64,000 bases of DNA from Lathyrus oleraceus (lineage: Eukaryota; Streptophyta; Magnoliopsida; Fabales; Fabaceae): assembly GCF_024323335.1 (NCBI RefSeq), contig NC_066581.1:225572539-225636538 (forward strand). The letters run 5' to 3'. The notes under the pieces were generated by a model. It saw only the letters and a program-made list of their open reading frames with translations. It made no database searches and was not told where the DNA came from. This document shows, one piece after another, positions 21,323 to 34,100 of the stretch. How positions within the stretch are numbered: the first letter of the stretch is position 1; each line of letters begins with the position of its first letter. A program made the translations under genes and the position numbers.

Positions 21323-24300
21323 TCATAAAGGGATAGTGGCCTTCATCCGGTCATACTTTATCTTCGCCAAGCCTATCTTGTACTGAACATCAGCTTGAAC
21401 CCCTTTGAGGCGTGCAATATCTTCATTCATAGAAGTAGCCTTTTCGACGTGATCTACACTCTGCTTCGCCAGATTATCAGCTTCAGTACTATCCAAGCCT
21501 TGGATAGCAGCCTGCTTCTCCTTAGCATCAGAAATCTTCTTCTGCAATTCTGCAATGTGAGATTCCCAGAGTCGTATCGAAGCAGTATAAGTGTCGAATT
21601 CTGCTTGGGCTGATTTTCTAGAAGCGGCTAAATCCTCAGAGGCTTTTGAAGTTCGAAGTGCGTTATCAAACTCAGTAGCTTGAGCTTGTTCAGTTGATTG
21701 AAGCTTTGTGGCATCCACCTCCCTACGTATTCAGCACAAACTTGGTCAATGAGGTTCTGGATGTCGATAAGGGCTTCACCTATATCAGTAGGACAAACAG
21801 TGATGTTGATCTTGCTTATCAGCTTCTTTATGCCAAAGCTTGCTCCCACATCCTTCTTCAATTATTCAAATAGATCTACATCAAAAACAACCTTCTTCAC
21901 CTGCTTAAGGAGTTCGTCATGTGATGTTCGTTTGCACTAGCACCAGAATGGGTCGAAGCTCCAGAAATGATTTGTTCTGAAGAAGGTTCTCTTTGAGCCA
22001 TCATCAACCTTACATACTTGAGGGGATCATTTTGTTTCAAAGCATTTTTCTCCTCCTCAGTAAGTGACATAAGCGAAGTCTGGATTGTGGATGATCGAAC
22101 ATTAGTTGGATCTAGGACTGTTTCGATAGTAGCATCATCAGTTCCAGTCTGATTTCCTTCAGAATCAGCTTCTCCCTTACTCATGGATTCATCTTGGTGA
22201 AAGTATCTCTCAATCTCATCAGAATCCTGATCATCTTCATCAGCGTAATCTGAAGGGAACGTAACTCTTGGAGGAGAGTTACTGGGAGTATCCTCAGAAT
22301 CTTCTTTCTCTTATGAATCCTTCTCTTCAACTTGCTTCAAATCCTTTTTACCATCTTCGCCAGGAGAAGAGGTTTCTTGTTCGTTTTGGACATTATCTGC
22401 TTCGAGATTTTATGCTCCAGTCGAAGATCCTTTGTTTTGAACAGCACCGCTGATTGTCGGAGAAGGAGATGGATTCATACCGCTCGAAGGATCTCTCTGA
22501 TTGGCAGTAGAGATGAGGGGAGTGGTAGGTTTTTCCTGAAAACAAAGTGTTAGAATAAAAAAGAAGTTTATTGAAAGATAAAAGACTCAGGATAGGAGTT
22601 CACCTGTTGAGCCTCAGGGTCGAAAGCATTACTCCCATTGTGCTCCAGCACTGCGCCACCAGAGGGCTGAGATTGAGTTTCCTTTGAAGGAGGAGGGAGA
22701 ATCTTGATTTCGACACCTTGCTGTTTGGTTGTTTGGTAAGGGGCAACTGTTGCCTTATTCTTTTTTTTGTTTCTTCTTAAGTGGAGTTGGAGGAGTTTCT
22801 TCTTCATCTTCTTCGACAAGAATTACACTTTCAGTTGGGACTTTTCTTTTCTTTGGCGTTAAAGGAGGCTTGCCACTACCCTAAAAGAAGTAAAATAATA
22901 AACAGTTAGAAAAATACGAAAGAGACAAAGAAGTTATTTGATGTAATACCTTTGAACTCTTCTTTGTTTTTTTCTGGAGCAGCATCCTTGGCAGAAGGAG
23001 CTCCCTGGCTCGAAGAGGTAGTTGGCTTAGAAGCGGTATTCGAACTAGCTTTCGCCACAGGCTTCTCTTTCTTCACCACCTTTCTTTCAACAGCTAAAGA
23101 AGAATGTGAGTTAGTCGAAACATGCAATGTTTAAAAGATTAGCAAAAGACGAAAAGGAGTTGTAAAACCAAGAAATCCAAACATTCCACACCTTCACATG
23201 TCGGAGAGGTAATTCTCACTACATCCAAGTCAAAGTGAAGAAAGCCTTTGAAACTGTCTAAGGTATGTTTGGTTGCAACTACTCTTTTAGCAGGTTTTTG
23301 TTGGTCATTTTTCAGTTCATTAAAAATGTTCCCACATGTGAACTAATCTGGGTAAGGGGGAAAAATGACAAAGCAAAGTCTGCACTGGGTAAGTTTGGAA
23401 ATTTGGGTTGTTCGCACTCAAAGGCCAAATCATATTTAAATTTAGGTTTTACAACTTTGGGAAATTTCTTTTTGGCAATTTGTTTTTCAAATTTCTCTTT
23501 TAAAATTGGCACTGCATAACAGACGGTTTGAACAAGTTCCATTGGGCTATAGACAGTTTCAAAGTACTTTTGGAATGCTTGGATTTCTTCGGAATGTGTA
23601 AGCTTACCCTTGTAGACACTTTCCTGCAAAGATGACAAGGCCTTCGTTAGACGTTCCTTGATTTCAGCAGTAGTAAACATGTTCTTGGAATAGAAATCTG
23701 TCCATCAAGTGGTGAACCCATTGGTAGAGTGGAATGATGGTTGGTATGCTATTAAGTGATATTCTACAAAGTTTGCATGGAATTCCTTGTGTGTTGCAAT
23801 GTCTCGAGCGTTCCAATCAGTCCCTGCACAGCATATCTCGTGCTTTCGATTGAATAGAGAGACAGGAATAAGTTGACACAACCCAAATTGTCGAGAGACA
23901 AAATTAGGTTGGTAAGCCAACAAGCAAACATGGCTCTTTACTGGAAATATCCTTGAAACAAGCAGCCTTGGGAAAATAAATACACGCCATATATCTTCGA
24001 TCTCTGTATTGGCGTCCTTAACAGCATCTTCAAGCGAAGCAGTGAACCAGGAAGAACCATGGGTTCGATTGGAAAATGGAGCCATCGAAGGAGAGAAATT
24101 GTGACGCTTCGAGAATATCATGGTATATTTGGTGAGGGAAGTTTGCAGATTGTCAACATCATCAACTGGAGTCAACTGAAGGAGTATGGTGCCTTCAATG
24201 CTTTGATTTACTATCTTTGGGGCATTTTCATCAACATTTCCATGTGTTGGCAAAGAGGATTCGGAGGTGGCATTGAGTCACAATTGAAGAATCCAATAAG

Positions 24301-25279
24301 GCCCAAATAGTAATAAGTTTGTACCAACTTTATACTCCTTTAACTTGGCAGTAGCAGACCCTAGACTTTCATACAAACTAGCCAATAGAAGTTCACTTAA
24401 ACACGTCTTTCGACCAGCGTGCAATTGATTAGCAAGTGTTAGAAATCTCTTTGCAACTTGCAGAGATTTACAACAGAAGAAAAACTTGGATAACCACAGA
24501 CCCAAGAACGTTGTATGTTCTACGTCAGAAACTTCTTCCCCATCAGCGTGATATAAACTAATATAATTGTTGAAAGAAGCATTCTTGACGTTAAAGTCAA
24601 TTAAGCTTTCGCAGTCTTGATAGGGGTCGAAGGTTTCTCCTGTTGGAGGGAGTCCAGAAATAGAAGCTACGTCGAAGAGTGTAAGAGTTATCATTCCACA
24701 TGGGAGATGAAAGGTATTATACGTACTATCCCAGAAATACAGACTAGATAGTAACAAAGGTTGGCAGTAGCTAAACCCTAGTTTCAACATCTGAATCAGG
24801 TCGAAAATGCCCAATTCTTTCCAAAATAGAGCTTTCTTTTTCTCAACTTTCGTCAACCAAGCTAAATAATATTTGTCTAAAGTTGGACAAGAACGAAAGG
24901 GTCTGAAACTATCAGTAATATAATCTAGTTGAAAAGCCTCTCTTTGGATTGAGTCTTCAACATTTCTAGAGGAAGCAATTTTGTGTGCTATGGGTTTTGT
25001 AGTGTGATAACAAGGAAAAAACTTTACGCATTTCTCTAAATTTCCTTCAGGAACTAATGGGCCTAAAACACCTAAAGTATTTCCATAAAGTAAAGAGGGA
25101 ATCATTACCTGGGAAGCATATATTGCTTTTTGTTCTTTGATGAGTTTTGGAGGAGTAATGTACTCCCGATTCCCAACAGTTATGATTTTGCTTGTTGGAA
25201 TGTTTTGAGAAGCAGAACTCTTAGAAGATCCAACGCCTTTAATGTTCTTTGATTTCTTCTGCTGTTTATCAGGAGACAT
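21323..25279 (-). pseudogene. Antisense plant-mobile-domain gene of element D, multi-exon, decayed
   Basis: Starts at ATG 25279 (minus strand). One frame runs about 650 codons to 23312 with stops at 24278 and 23705, both TGA at likely Trp codons. Lys/Ser-rich N-terminus, then a PMD-like region (LDKYYLAWLTKVEKKKALFW, TLFDVASISGLPPTGETFDP, LGLWLSKFFFC). Downstream, Lys/Glu/Pro-rich pieces (23127-22906, 22870-22612, 22536-21897) are separated by splice-like borders such as CAACAG|GTGAAC at 22611 and TTTTCAG|GAAAAA near 22537. A C-terminal coiled coil (21861-21323; HIAELQKKISDAKEK) follows. Several frameshifts. PMD proteins occur in host genes and transposons; the role inside retrotransposons is unknown. 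Confidence 0.75.
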
Positions 25280-25410
25280 TGTTATGGGTTTTTTGAGGTT
25301 TCGAAAGATTAGGGTTTTGAAGAAGAAGAAACGTTTCAGAGAAGTTTGGAGATGAACTCAGGTTGAAGATGAAGATTTTTGTAAAAAGGGGAAAAGGAAG
25401 TGACAATGGG

Positions 25411-25418
25411 CTTTTATA
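25411..25418 (-). promoter_or_regulatory. Putative TATA box of the antisense PMD gene
   Basis: Reads TATAAAAG on the minus strand, about 130 bases upstream of the ATG at 25279, with a purine-rich leader between. The position suits an internal promoter running against the element's own LTR promoter. No experimental basis. Confidence 0.5.
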
Positions 25419-25689
25419 GTGTTAACCTACGAATTGGTTGGTTACACCTTGCAAAGGTAGTGGGCCACGTGGTGGCTTTTTTGTGAAGAAGGTGCAGGGA
25501 TTACTGTTCATTCTTCTTGGAAGTTGAAATTCATGATGTTAATAACTACGCGCACGTCTTGATGAGACGTTTTGAAAAAGTAAGTCATGATTAACTGACA
25601 ATTATAGACTTTTAGGTCTATGAAAGGTCTCTGGTCGAAATCTGGTGATTACAAGAAATGCCCATTTCTGCATTGATTCGAAATAGACA

Positions 25690-25705
25690 TTTATTGGGGG
25701 CAATT
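25690..25705 (+). other. Polypurine tract of element D
   Basis: TTTATTGGGGGCAATT directly precedes TGTTAGATGG, the LTR start. A G run followed by CAATT at this spot is the expected plus-strand primer region. Confidence 0.7.
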
Positions 25706-26651
25706 TGTTAGATGGAGATTTCGACCATTAGGTTGAAGTTCTTTGAAAATATTATGTTTTAGAGAATAATATAAAAAATGGCTTTGTCGAAGCTATTTAT
25801 TAAATCCTTTTCTTGGGAGAAAGGACCTTTCTGTCGAAGCTTAATACTTAGAAGATTTTAGGATCTCCACAAGTTCTCTTCGACAACAGCTTAGCAGTTT
25901 TGAAGCTTCGAGCGGGAAGGATTTGAAATTCAAACGAAGTAGTTTCGTCAGGAGAACGCGTGGAAGCATCTGAGACACGCAACGCTTGAAAACGTCGAAC
26001 GTGGCAATCAACTATGTAGAGACCGTTAGGGTCGAATTGTTATAAATAGGAGTCTTAGTTTTTAGATTTCGTGTGTTCAAACTGATATACAAAATTCACT
26101 AAAAATACTCAAAGTACCGGAGCGAGAGAAACGAGTCTTTGCTGAAAATGTATGTATGAAGAACACCATGATTACATTTCATGTTATTTGTTTAATGCAA
26201 GTTACTTAAATTAAACCATTTACTGTCTTTATTTCTATTTAAGCCTTCTGTCGAATTGCCTTTATCTTCAAAGCCTTTCATCATTGCTTTTACCTTTACA
26301 TTTACATTTCGTCAAACCTTTATTTCCAGCATCTTTTCAAACTTAAAACCTTTTACTTCAAGTTATTTATCTTTACTTTTGCCAATTACCCGTGTTATCT
26401 TAAAAAAACCCTTTTTACATAATTACGGCCATTTATCCTTTATCTTTAAAGTCATAAGCCTTTAGATTTTGTTTAGAGTCTATTGTCGAAACACCCTTTA
26501 CTTTATACTATTAACGCTAGATAAAGAACCCTAATTACCATTCATAAACCAGAAACAAACTTAATCATGAATCAAATCACCATAACACTAGTTCTTGAGA
26601 CACATGTCCTAGGATCAATCTAGTCGATCCTGTGAGTTACCAAGATTAACA
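25706..26651 (+). mobile_element. 3' LTR of element D
   Basis: It begins TGTTAGATGGAG and is taken to end GATTAACA, so the ends form a TGTTA/TAACA inverted pair, 946 bases. A TATA box (TATAAATAGGAG) lies at 26041-26048. The 3' half is pyrimidine-rich (CCTTTACCTTTACATTTACA type). The end was chosen because copia integrase coding starts within about 40 bases beyond it. Confidence 0.78.
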
Positions 26652-26679
26652 ATATTGGAGGACTAGCGGTTGTTTGTCA

Positions 26680-29279
26680 GAAATTACTGGTAAACAAGGG
26701 GTATCCATCATAAAGTTCAAACATAAGGTGTTTGCTGAATTTAAGAAATTCATTATCAAGGCTGAGAACCATAGTGATTAGAAGATGAAAGTTCTCAGAA
26801 CTGATGGTGGAGGTGAGTATAACTCTACATAGTTCAGAAAGGTCTGTGAGGATAATGCAATTGAGCATGAGGTGAATGCTCTATACACTTCTCAACATAA
26901 TAGTCTTGCTGAAAGAAGAAACTGAACCTTGCTTTATATAACAAGAAGCATGTTAAAGGAGAATAAACTATCTCACATCTTACAAGGAGAAGTTGTCGCC
27001 ACATCAGCTTATGTGCTCAACAGGTGTCCAATCAATAAGCTGAAGGAAATTGTTCCTTTATAGAAGTGGACTGAAGATAAGCAAAGTGTTAGCCATCTAA
27101 AGGTGTTTGGTTCTATTTGTTACAAACATGTTCTAGATGCTAGGAGAAGGAAGTTGGACGATAGAAACAGAGTTATGTTGCTTGTAGGGTACCATAGTAC
27201 ATGTGCTTATAAGCTTTATTGTCTTGTCACTAATAAGGTTGAATTCGGCAGAGATATTATTATGAAAGAATCAAAAGCGTGGGATTGGAGTAAATCTCAA
27301 TCCAACTCTAGTGTAGAGTTAATATCTGAAGATACTTCAAAATTTGAAGGTTCTTAAGATGAGATAGAATCAGAAGATGATTCTAAAAGTGACTCTGAAG
27401 GCGAGCCTAACTCTGAAGATGAGTCTGACTCTGAATGTGAGTCTGACTTTGAAGGTGAATCTGATTCTGATCCAGATTCTAATGGTGATTTAGAGTCTGG
27501 TGGAGATCCAGACTCTGGGAATATTCCAGACTCTAAAGATGGTCATGTCTCTGAAGATCGTACTTCTGGGATTCCAGCATTTGATATTATTCCAACATCC
27601 GAAGAAGATTCTGAACAAGTTCAAAGGCCACGGTGAATAAAAAATATTCCAAGGAGATTCATAGAGTTTGGCATGTTGCAAGATACTAAAGTAGACTCTG
27701 AGGGAGAAGTCACTCAATGTGACATGTTAGTATACTCAAAACCAGTCAGTGTTGAAGAAACGCTCAATAAGAAAGTGTAATTGAAGGCCATGAAAGAAGA
27801 ACTTGGGGCTATAGAAAGAAATAAGACTTGGGAGTTAACTAAGCTTCCAAAGGACAAGAAATCCATCAGCGTCAGATGGGTTTTCAAGGAGAAACTGAAG
27901 CCAGATGGATTAATTGGCAAACACAAAGAAAGTATAGTAGCAAGAGGTTTCCTATAAAAACCTGGGTTAGATTACTTTGAAGTGTTTGCTCCTATAACGG
28001 GACATGAGACAATTAGACTAGTGATTGTGATAGCTGCTAACAGGAATTGGCCTCTGATGCATTTAGATGTGAAATCTACATTTCTAAATGGTTCATTGCA
28101 AGAAGAAGTATATGTGTCACAACCTCCTGGATTTATGAAAAAGAACCATGAATGGATGGTGTACAAGTTACATAAAACATTGTATAAAATGAAACAAGCT
28201 CATAGAGCCTGGAATTTGAAAATTAATTCATTTTTCAAGCTCTAGGGATTCAGAATGTGTGAGATGGAGTATGGAGTTTATGTTCAACATACATCTGAAA
28301 GCAATATGATTCTGGTGTGTCTCTATGTTTATGACATATTGCTAACAGGGAGTTATGAACATGGGATAGCTAAGTTCAAGAAGGTGTTGATGAATAAGTT
28401 TGAGATAACTGATCTAGGAAACATAACATATTTCCTAGGGATGAAGTTTATGTACTCTGAGAAGGGTATCATTTTACATCAGCTGAAATATGAATTTGAG
28501 CTTCTTAAGAGATTTGAGATGCTGAATTGTAAGGTTGTTGTCACACTTGCAGAAACAAATCACAAATTGGATTCTGATCCTAAAGGTGATGATATAGATG
28601 CTAAAACTTTCAAGAAATTAGTTGGATCTCTGAGATATTTGTATAATACCAGATCTTACATTTGTTGTGCAGTTGGAATGGTTAGTAAGTTCATGAGTAA
28701 ACTAAAGTGGTCTCATTACCAAGCTGCTGTCAGGATTCTGAGGTATATAAAGGGGACTCTGAAGTATGAAGTTTTGTTCCCTTATGGTGTAAAGGCTAAT
28801 TTAAAGATTGTGTGTTACTCAGACCTTGATTGGTGTGGAGACAGAGTTGGCAGAAGAAGTACTTAAGGATATTTGTTTAAGTATCTGGGAAGTCCTATTT
28901 CTTGGTGTTCCAAAAAGCAAATAGTTGTTGCTTTTTCAATCCGTGAAGCTGAATATATTGCAGGTGTTGTGGCTGCATGTCAAGTTGTTTGGCTTCTGAA
29001 TTTACTGTAGGATATGAAGATCAAGGTAAACAAACCTCTGAAACTAATGATTGATAACAAGTTTGTAATTAATCTTGCCAAGAACCTAGTGTTGCATGGG
29101 AGAAAAGCAAGCATATTAAGACAAAGTTTCATTTTTTGAGAACTCAAGTTCAAAAGGGAGTGCTAGAAGTTATACACTGTAGCACCTAAAAGCAACCGGC
29201 AGATGTTTTGACAAAAGCGATCAAGACTGATCAATTTCTCCACTTGAGAGATGGAATTGGTGTTATTAGTTTTGATTAG
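26680..29279 (+). pseudogene. pol: Ty1/copia pol remnant: integrase end, RT, RNase H
   Basis: One frame from about 26680 to 29105 with more than ten stops, then a shift of frame to the end. Integrase: LRTDGGGEYNST, YTSQHNSLAERRN, LNRCPINKL. A Ser/Asp/Glu-rich linker (27360-27560, EDDSKSDSEGEP type). RT: VRWVFKEKLKPDG, FAPITGHETIRL, LDVKSTFLNGSLQEEVYV, QPPGF. The catalytic YVDD reads YVYD (LYVYDILLTG). RNase H: SDLDWCGD, REAEYIA. The C-terminus ADVLTKAIKTDQF ends at 29279. Gag, protease and the integrase zinc domain lie left of element D's insertion and are not in the window. Confidence 0.92.
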
Positions 29280-29302
29280 TTAAATCATGAATTAAAGGGT
29301 GG

Positions 29303-29520
29303 TGTTGAAGGGTAATTATGTATTTTAGTATTTCGCCTACGTGACATTATTATTTGTGTATATATAGTATTGTAGTTTTTAATAGTTATATCCACTGGGT
29401 ATTATAGTGTAGTGTGTATGCAACCATTTTGTTGTAACCGTTTAGCAGAGTAGTGAAAGTTTGTTATTCTCTCTTCTCTCTCTTCTTCCATCTTCATCTT
29501 CTTCATCTTGTGCACCAACA
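29303..29520 (+). mobile_element. 3' LTR of the copia element
   Basis: Preceded by the purine tract AATTAAAGGGTGG. It starts TGTTGAAGGG and ends CACCAACA, with TGTTG/CAACA inverted ends, 218 bases. A TATA-like TGTATATATAG lies near 29357. The short LTR suits this copia type. The opposite LTR is not in the window. Confidence 0.88.
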
Positions 29521-29894
29521 TAAGTGTTTTTTTAAATTGTGTGTAATATTAATTTTGAATCTACTCATAAAATACATTCAAGAGTTAATTTCGAGATGTA
29601 TGTTTTTAACAAATGATATAATTATATTTGGAGAGTTGAAAGATAATTTAAATATGAGATTTTAGATCTAGAGAGGAGTCTTAGAAACATATGATTTTCT
29701 TTAAAATAGAAGATAATACCGAGTATATAAAATGTAAGTTTAAAAAGAAAAAAAAAGTGTTTCTAACATAAATGTGAATGTTAGAGACTTTATCATCCCA
29801 CAAGTCACACAGTTTAACTATTTTAGATTCGTAAAACAAAACGAACAAGAAACATAATGAGATGTAAATCATTAAAATCATGATGGGTTACTGA
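29521..29894. other. AT-rich DNA, nothing recognised
   Basis: No convincing coding similarity or repeat structure on either strand. The short ORFs are random. Confidence 0.6.
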
Positions 29895-30395
29895 AATTGA
29901 GAAGGACTTCATGGGTTTTCTGCAACACAAATGTCGCTCAAATTGAAGGAAATTTTTTATCGCGTTGTGATAAGATATGCAATGTTGTACGAGATAGAAC
30001 GTTGAACAATTAAAAATCAACCCGAGAATAAAGTAAGTGTAATAAAGATGAAGATATTGTGTAGGATTTATGGTAAGACTAGATATGATAAGATTAGAAA
30101 TGGTAATATTAAAGAAAGTGATGTGGTAACACTTATAGTAAAAAAATTGTGAAAAATATGCTTAGGTATTTTTGACATGTAAAGAAAAGATTTGTAGCTT
30201 CTATGATAAGGAGAATACATAAGATGGAGAAGAGTCATCAAATAAAGGTAGAGAAAAGAATGAAAAAATTATTAAAAAAATATACGATTAACGATTTAGA
30301 TAGAAGTATGATCCTAAATAAAATAATATAACGGGAGTTCATTTATATAGTTGACTTCACTAAGATGTAATTGTTATAATTGTTGTATTAATAGA
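29895..30395 (+). pseudogene. 3' end of a LINE-type reverse transcriptase, decayed
   Basis: Translation of 29930-30160 shows a typical plant LINE C-terminal signature in damaged form: FYRVVIRYAMLYEIE, ENKVSV, then YGKTRYDKIRNGNIKES. Later pieces (RWRRV, a Lys-rich stretch and VYDRTLW-like remnants) follow in shifting frames up to about 30380. Several stops and frameshifts. No poly-A tail or duplication could be fixed. Confidence 0.72.
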
Positions 30396-30629
30396 CTCAA
30401 AAACATTTCCATTTAAAATTATGTTTTGAGTATATATATTTATCTAAAATATGATGGTTTACAAGAGCATAAACATCATTAACTTATTTAAACTAATTGA
30501 GTTAAAAATTAAAATAGTTAGAAATCTAGAAACCGTAATTTTGCTACTTGCTTTTAAAAATCAATTGATTTTTTGAACCCGTTATTCTTTTAAAGGAGTG
30601 TTTATATGATTGAATTTGACATGTCATAA
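30396..30629. other. AT-rich spacer
   Basis: No recognised element between two non-LTR-type relics. Confidence 0.5.
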
Positions 30630-31127
30630 ATGATGACTCTATCTTTTTGGTTGCTTGATGGTAGTTGTGGCGCCCTAGAAACAAATTGTATCTTGATAAT
30701 GAAGTAGTATCTTCCTCTATTTTAAAACTAATCACATTGAATTATGATAATATGTTAGCTAAAAATTTTCTCACGCATAATATGTCTCATCCAATTAGAA
30801 CAATCACGTGGAATGCAGACAAAGGTAGTAATATGATTTGCATGTTCATAGAATTAGCCTCGATAATCCTGCCGTCTCAGGTTTGAGTGGATTTATTTGA
30901 AATGCTGATGATGTTTGGGTTCACGGTTTTGTGGGTAATATTGGTTATTTCAACATACTGCATGTTGAACTGGTATAACATGGTTTGTGTATGACCTAAG
31001 AACCTGGCATCAAAGACTTGATGTGTTATTTTGACTCCAACTCTATTATCAAACTTATCTCAGAGTCATTAATGTTTAACATCAATGTGACACAGTTCTA
31101 CACAATATTAAAGAGTTTCTCACTAGA
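30630..31127 (+). pseudogene. RNase H-like (RVT_3 type) relic, left part, split by Ogre F
   Basis: A decayed plus-strand reading contains WRPRNKLYLDNEVVSSS, TITWNADKGSN, VWVHGFVGNIGYF and LISES, the layout of the RNase H domain that follows plant LINE reverse transcriptases. It is cut at the Ogre target site CTAGA (31123-31127). The continuation lies at 57358-57430, where the frame resumes as LTRERRIQIFYIV. Stops and small frame changes show it was already dead or died since. Confidence 0.75.
31123..31127. repeat. Left TSD of Ogre F (CTAGA)
   Basis: CTAGA directly precedes the LTR end TGTAGCGGTAAA at 31128 and is repeated at 57358-57362, directly after the outer end of the other LTR. Confidence 0.95.
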
Positions 31128-34100
31128 TGTAGCGGTAAATTCATGACCATCAAACTATAGATAAGTTTAACATCAATAAAACCAGAGTCGGCACCGCACT
31201 TTTATTGTTTCCAAAGAAAAAGGGAAAAGTACGAACAAAACCCAAAATAAGAAGTTTTCAAATCAAAACTAATAAAATGCCAGAGATTACAGGCAAGGAG
31301 GTTGGTTACACAGGGGGGAAGTGTTATCACCCAAAGTGTCCTAGGTACTCCTAGGGAGCCCTTTTTTATGCGTGTATGTGTTTTTGGTATAAAAGATGTT
31401 TGAGAAAAATAGAGTGTGGGGATGAGAAAAGAATTCATTGATTATATTTTTGTGTTTGACAAGACCTTCGATCTTGTGCCTACGTACCAACATAAAAATG
31501 AGGGATCAAAACCTCGTAGTTCGTGGTAACAATTTCAAAATGAGTGGATTGCTTTTAATCAAAATTTAAGTTTAAAAGAGGCACAAAGGGCCCAAATGTT
31601 TGAATGAGTGTTAGTTTTTTTTGTCGTTTGAAATTTTAAGTTAATATTGTTAAGTTCATTTACAAGTTTTGATTAAGAAAAGAGTTTTAAAAAAATACAA
31701 TGGCATAAGGCCAAAGTTTCTAATTTGGAATAAGGTCTTAGTTTGAAATCACAAGCAAAGAAAGTTTTTGAAAAGGGAGAGAGATTTTGAAATTTAAGAA
31801 GTGGGAGGAGATGAAGAGACTAATCCTAAGCATAAAATTAAAAGTTAAGAGTTGAAAAAGATCTGACCAATGGGATGCAATCCAACAGACAAGAATGTCA
31901 TATAGAAAACCCACTTTCCCTTTGGACTTTGAATCCAGAAAATATCCACAAGAAATTAGCAATATGAATATAAAGGCATCAAATAAAGATAGCCACATCC
32001 AAGCAAGCAATTCCATAGCTAGCTGTCTTCTTTGTCTTCTTAGGTATCAGATGAAATACTCCTTTATTAACTCAGAATAAAGCATTAGACACAAGATCAA
32101 AATAACAGTTTTATCAAGACCATATGGAAGATGAATTCAAATGGATCTTAATACTTGCATCCGATGAAAGCTCAAATTACAATAACTGGGTCTTAGAAAT
32201 GTTGGCATTGGCCAAGTCCTTTTGCATATGGAATGTTGCCTAATCCTAAGTCCAAAAGTTCAGATTAAACCCAACATTTTTAGGGTTTTTTGTTGTTTAT
32301 TAGGTATCTTAAGTTCCTAAGACCACAAACACAAACAAAACACACAAGCAAATATATACAATCATAATATATGGCTCAAATGAGCAAAGTGAAAATGGCA
32401 TAAACATAAACAAGTTAAATGATATGAAAATGGCAATGAATGGTAAATGACTTGAAATTAAATTGTATAAAGTAAATGAATTTAAAGTAAAGCAAAGTTA
32501 ATAATAGTTAGTGTTAGTCAAAATTAATTGGATGTTAATGGAGTTTTGCTTTTCAATTGATTAAGTCATTCTTTGGAGAACACTCAACCATTTATTCACA
32601 AGCATGGATCCTTGAACCAAGACATCTTCCAAAGGAAGGAAAAAAGGTCAAGTTCCCGCACAATACCATGAAAGATAGGAGACTTACAATCTCACTTACT
32701 AGAATGCTATGCCTTTTTGGGTCAAATTTAGCTCTATGTTAAGCAATCATAATTGGAATTATGTAGACGTCACAACTATCTGAGGTCGGGTAATAAAAAT
32801 TTAGGTGCTAATGCATGTTAGAGATTTGGTATAATGAACCAAACTCCTAAAACATACCACACACTAAAAGAAAAAAGATCAAAGGAGTGGCCTATCTCAT
32901 CCATACTTGTATTGGTTCATCTAACACAAGGGTATTAATGAACCAATTAGCCTTAGGATCTTGAGATTTCATTGGTCAATGAAAGGGATGGGAAAGAATG
33001 GGATTAAAGATGAAGAGGAAGAGGAGATGAGAGAAACACAAATTGGTCATGGGAGGAATGTTATCAAATTAAAATCATTCATTCATTTTGGGAGATGAAA
33101 TATACATTTCAACAATCCCCTAAATCCAATGATTTTAACTTAACAAAAGTCAAATCAACCTTGACCAAGGCCCAAACATATAGTCAAACATCACAAGTCT
33201 ATAAAAATAGCTCAACATAATTTTTACACAATTAATCAATTAAAAATCAAATTAAAAATGCATTTAAATTCAATTTAATTTGGCCTAAACCTAAAATCTC
33301 TTCAAAACACCAAATAAATGGCCAAGAGATTTATCCTAGGTCAAAAAAGGTCAAAGGACCTTAAACAAAAAATTTCATGATTTTTGAAAAGTCATAAGTA
33401 TTTTTAAACAATTAAAAATATGCACAAAAACAATTAATTCATGAAAAATATCAAAATTAATTCAAAAAATAATTTCAATTCAGAAAATGAAAGAGGAAAA
33501 TATTTAAAGATTTTTAGTGAAAGTCCCATATTTTTTGGATTATAAATGAAATTAATATGAATTAAACAAAATAAATGGATTAAACAAAAAATCAGAAAAT
33601 AAAAAGTAATTAAAAAAAAAACAAGGGCCATCAGATCTCCCTCAATAATTGAGGTGGCGGATATGATGGTCATGCGCATGTCATCTATGGTACACCTTAG
33701 TCAACGCGTTGTAACATTGGTAATTAAAACCAAAGGCCATGATTATAACAATTTATACAGATCTGATGGTTGAGAGGCGTGACAACACACCACCGGAGCT
33801 AGGGCTCCGGTGGACCTCACCGGACTGGTCCACCATCAACCATCACCAAAATAAAAAACAAGGACATGGATTCAAGAAAAAAATACTCAGGAGCTCGAAT
33901 TTGGCATCAATTTTCTCCAATTCCAAGTATATTGAAAGATACAGGGATTTGAATTTTGAGGATTATGAACTGAGTTGCTTTGATTTGACCTCAAACCAAC
34001 TCAATCTAGTTGCATAAATTGATAGGAATTCAGACAACCAAAAATCACAAAGAATGGTGAAGAATTGAGAGAGAATTGAGGAGATGAAGTTTCTGAAAAA

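Larger units (their letters stand above)
20514..26651 (+). mobile_element. Element D: 3' half of a Tat-clade (Grande-like) retrotransposon
   Basis: Order on the plus strand: integrase end, short spacer, antisense PMD gene, spacer, polypurine tract, 3' LTR. An additional antisense ORF between integrase and 3' LTR is reported for Grande-type Tat elements, which fits. The 5' half is missing at the hAT junction. The right end abuts copia integrase sequence, so D inserted into that copia. Confidence 0.8.

Noticed and set aside
27360..27560. Asp/Ser-rich repeat (GAATCTGACTCTGAA type) as a protein-coding minisatellite gene
   Set aside because: It is the acidic linker between integrase and RT in copia pol, in the same frame.
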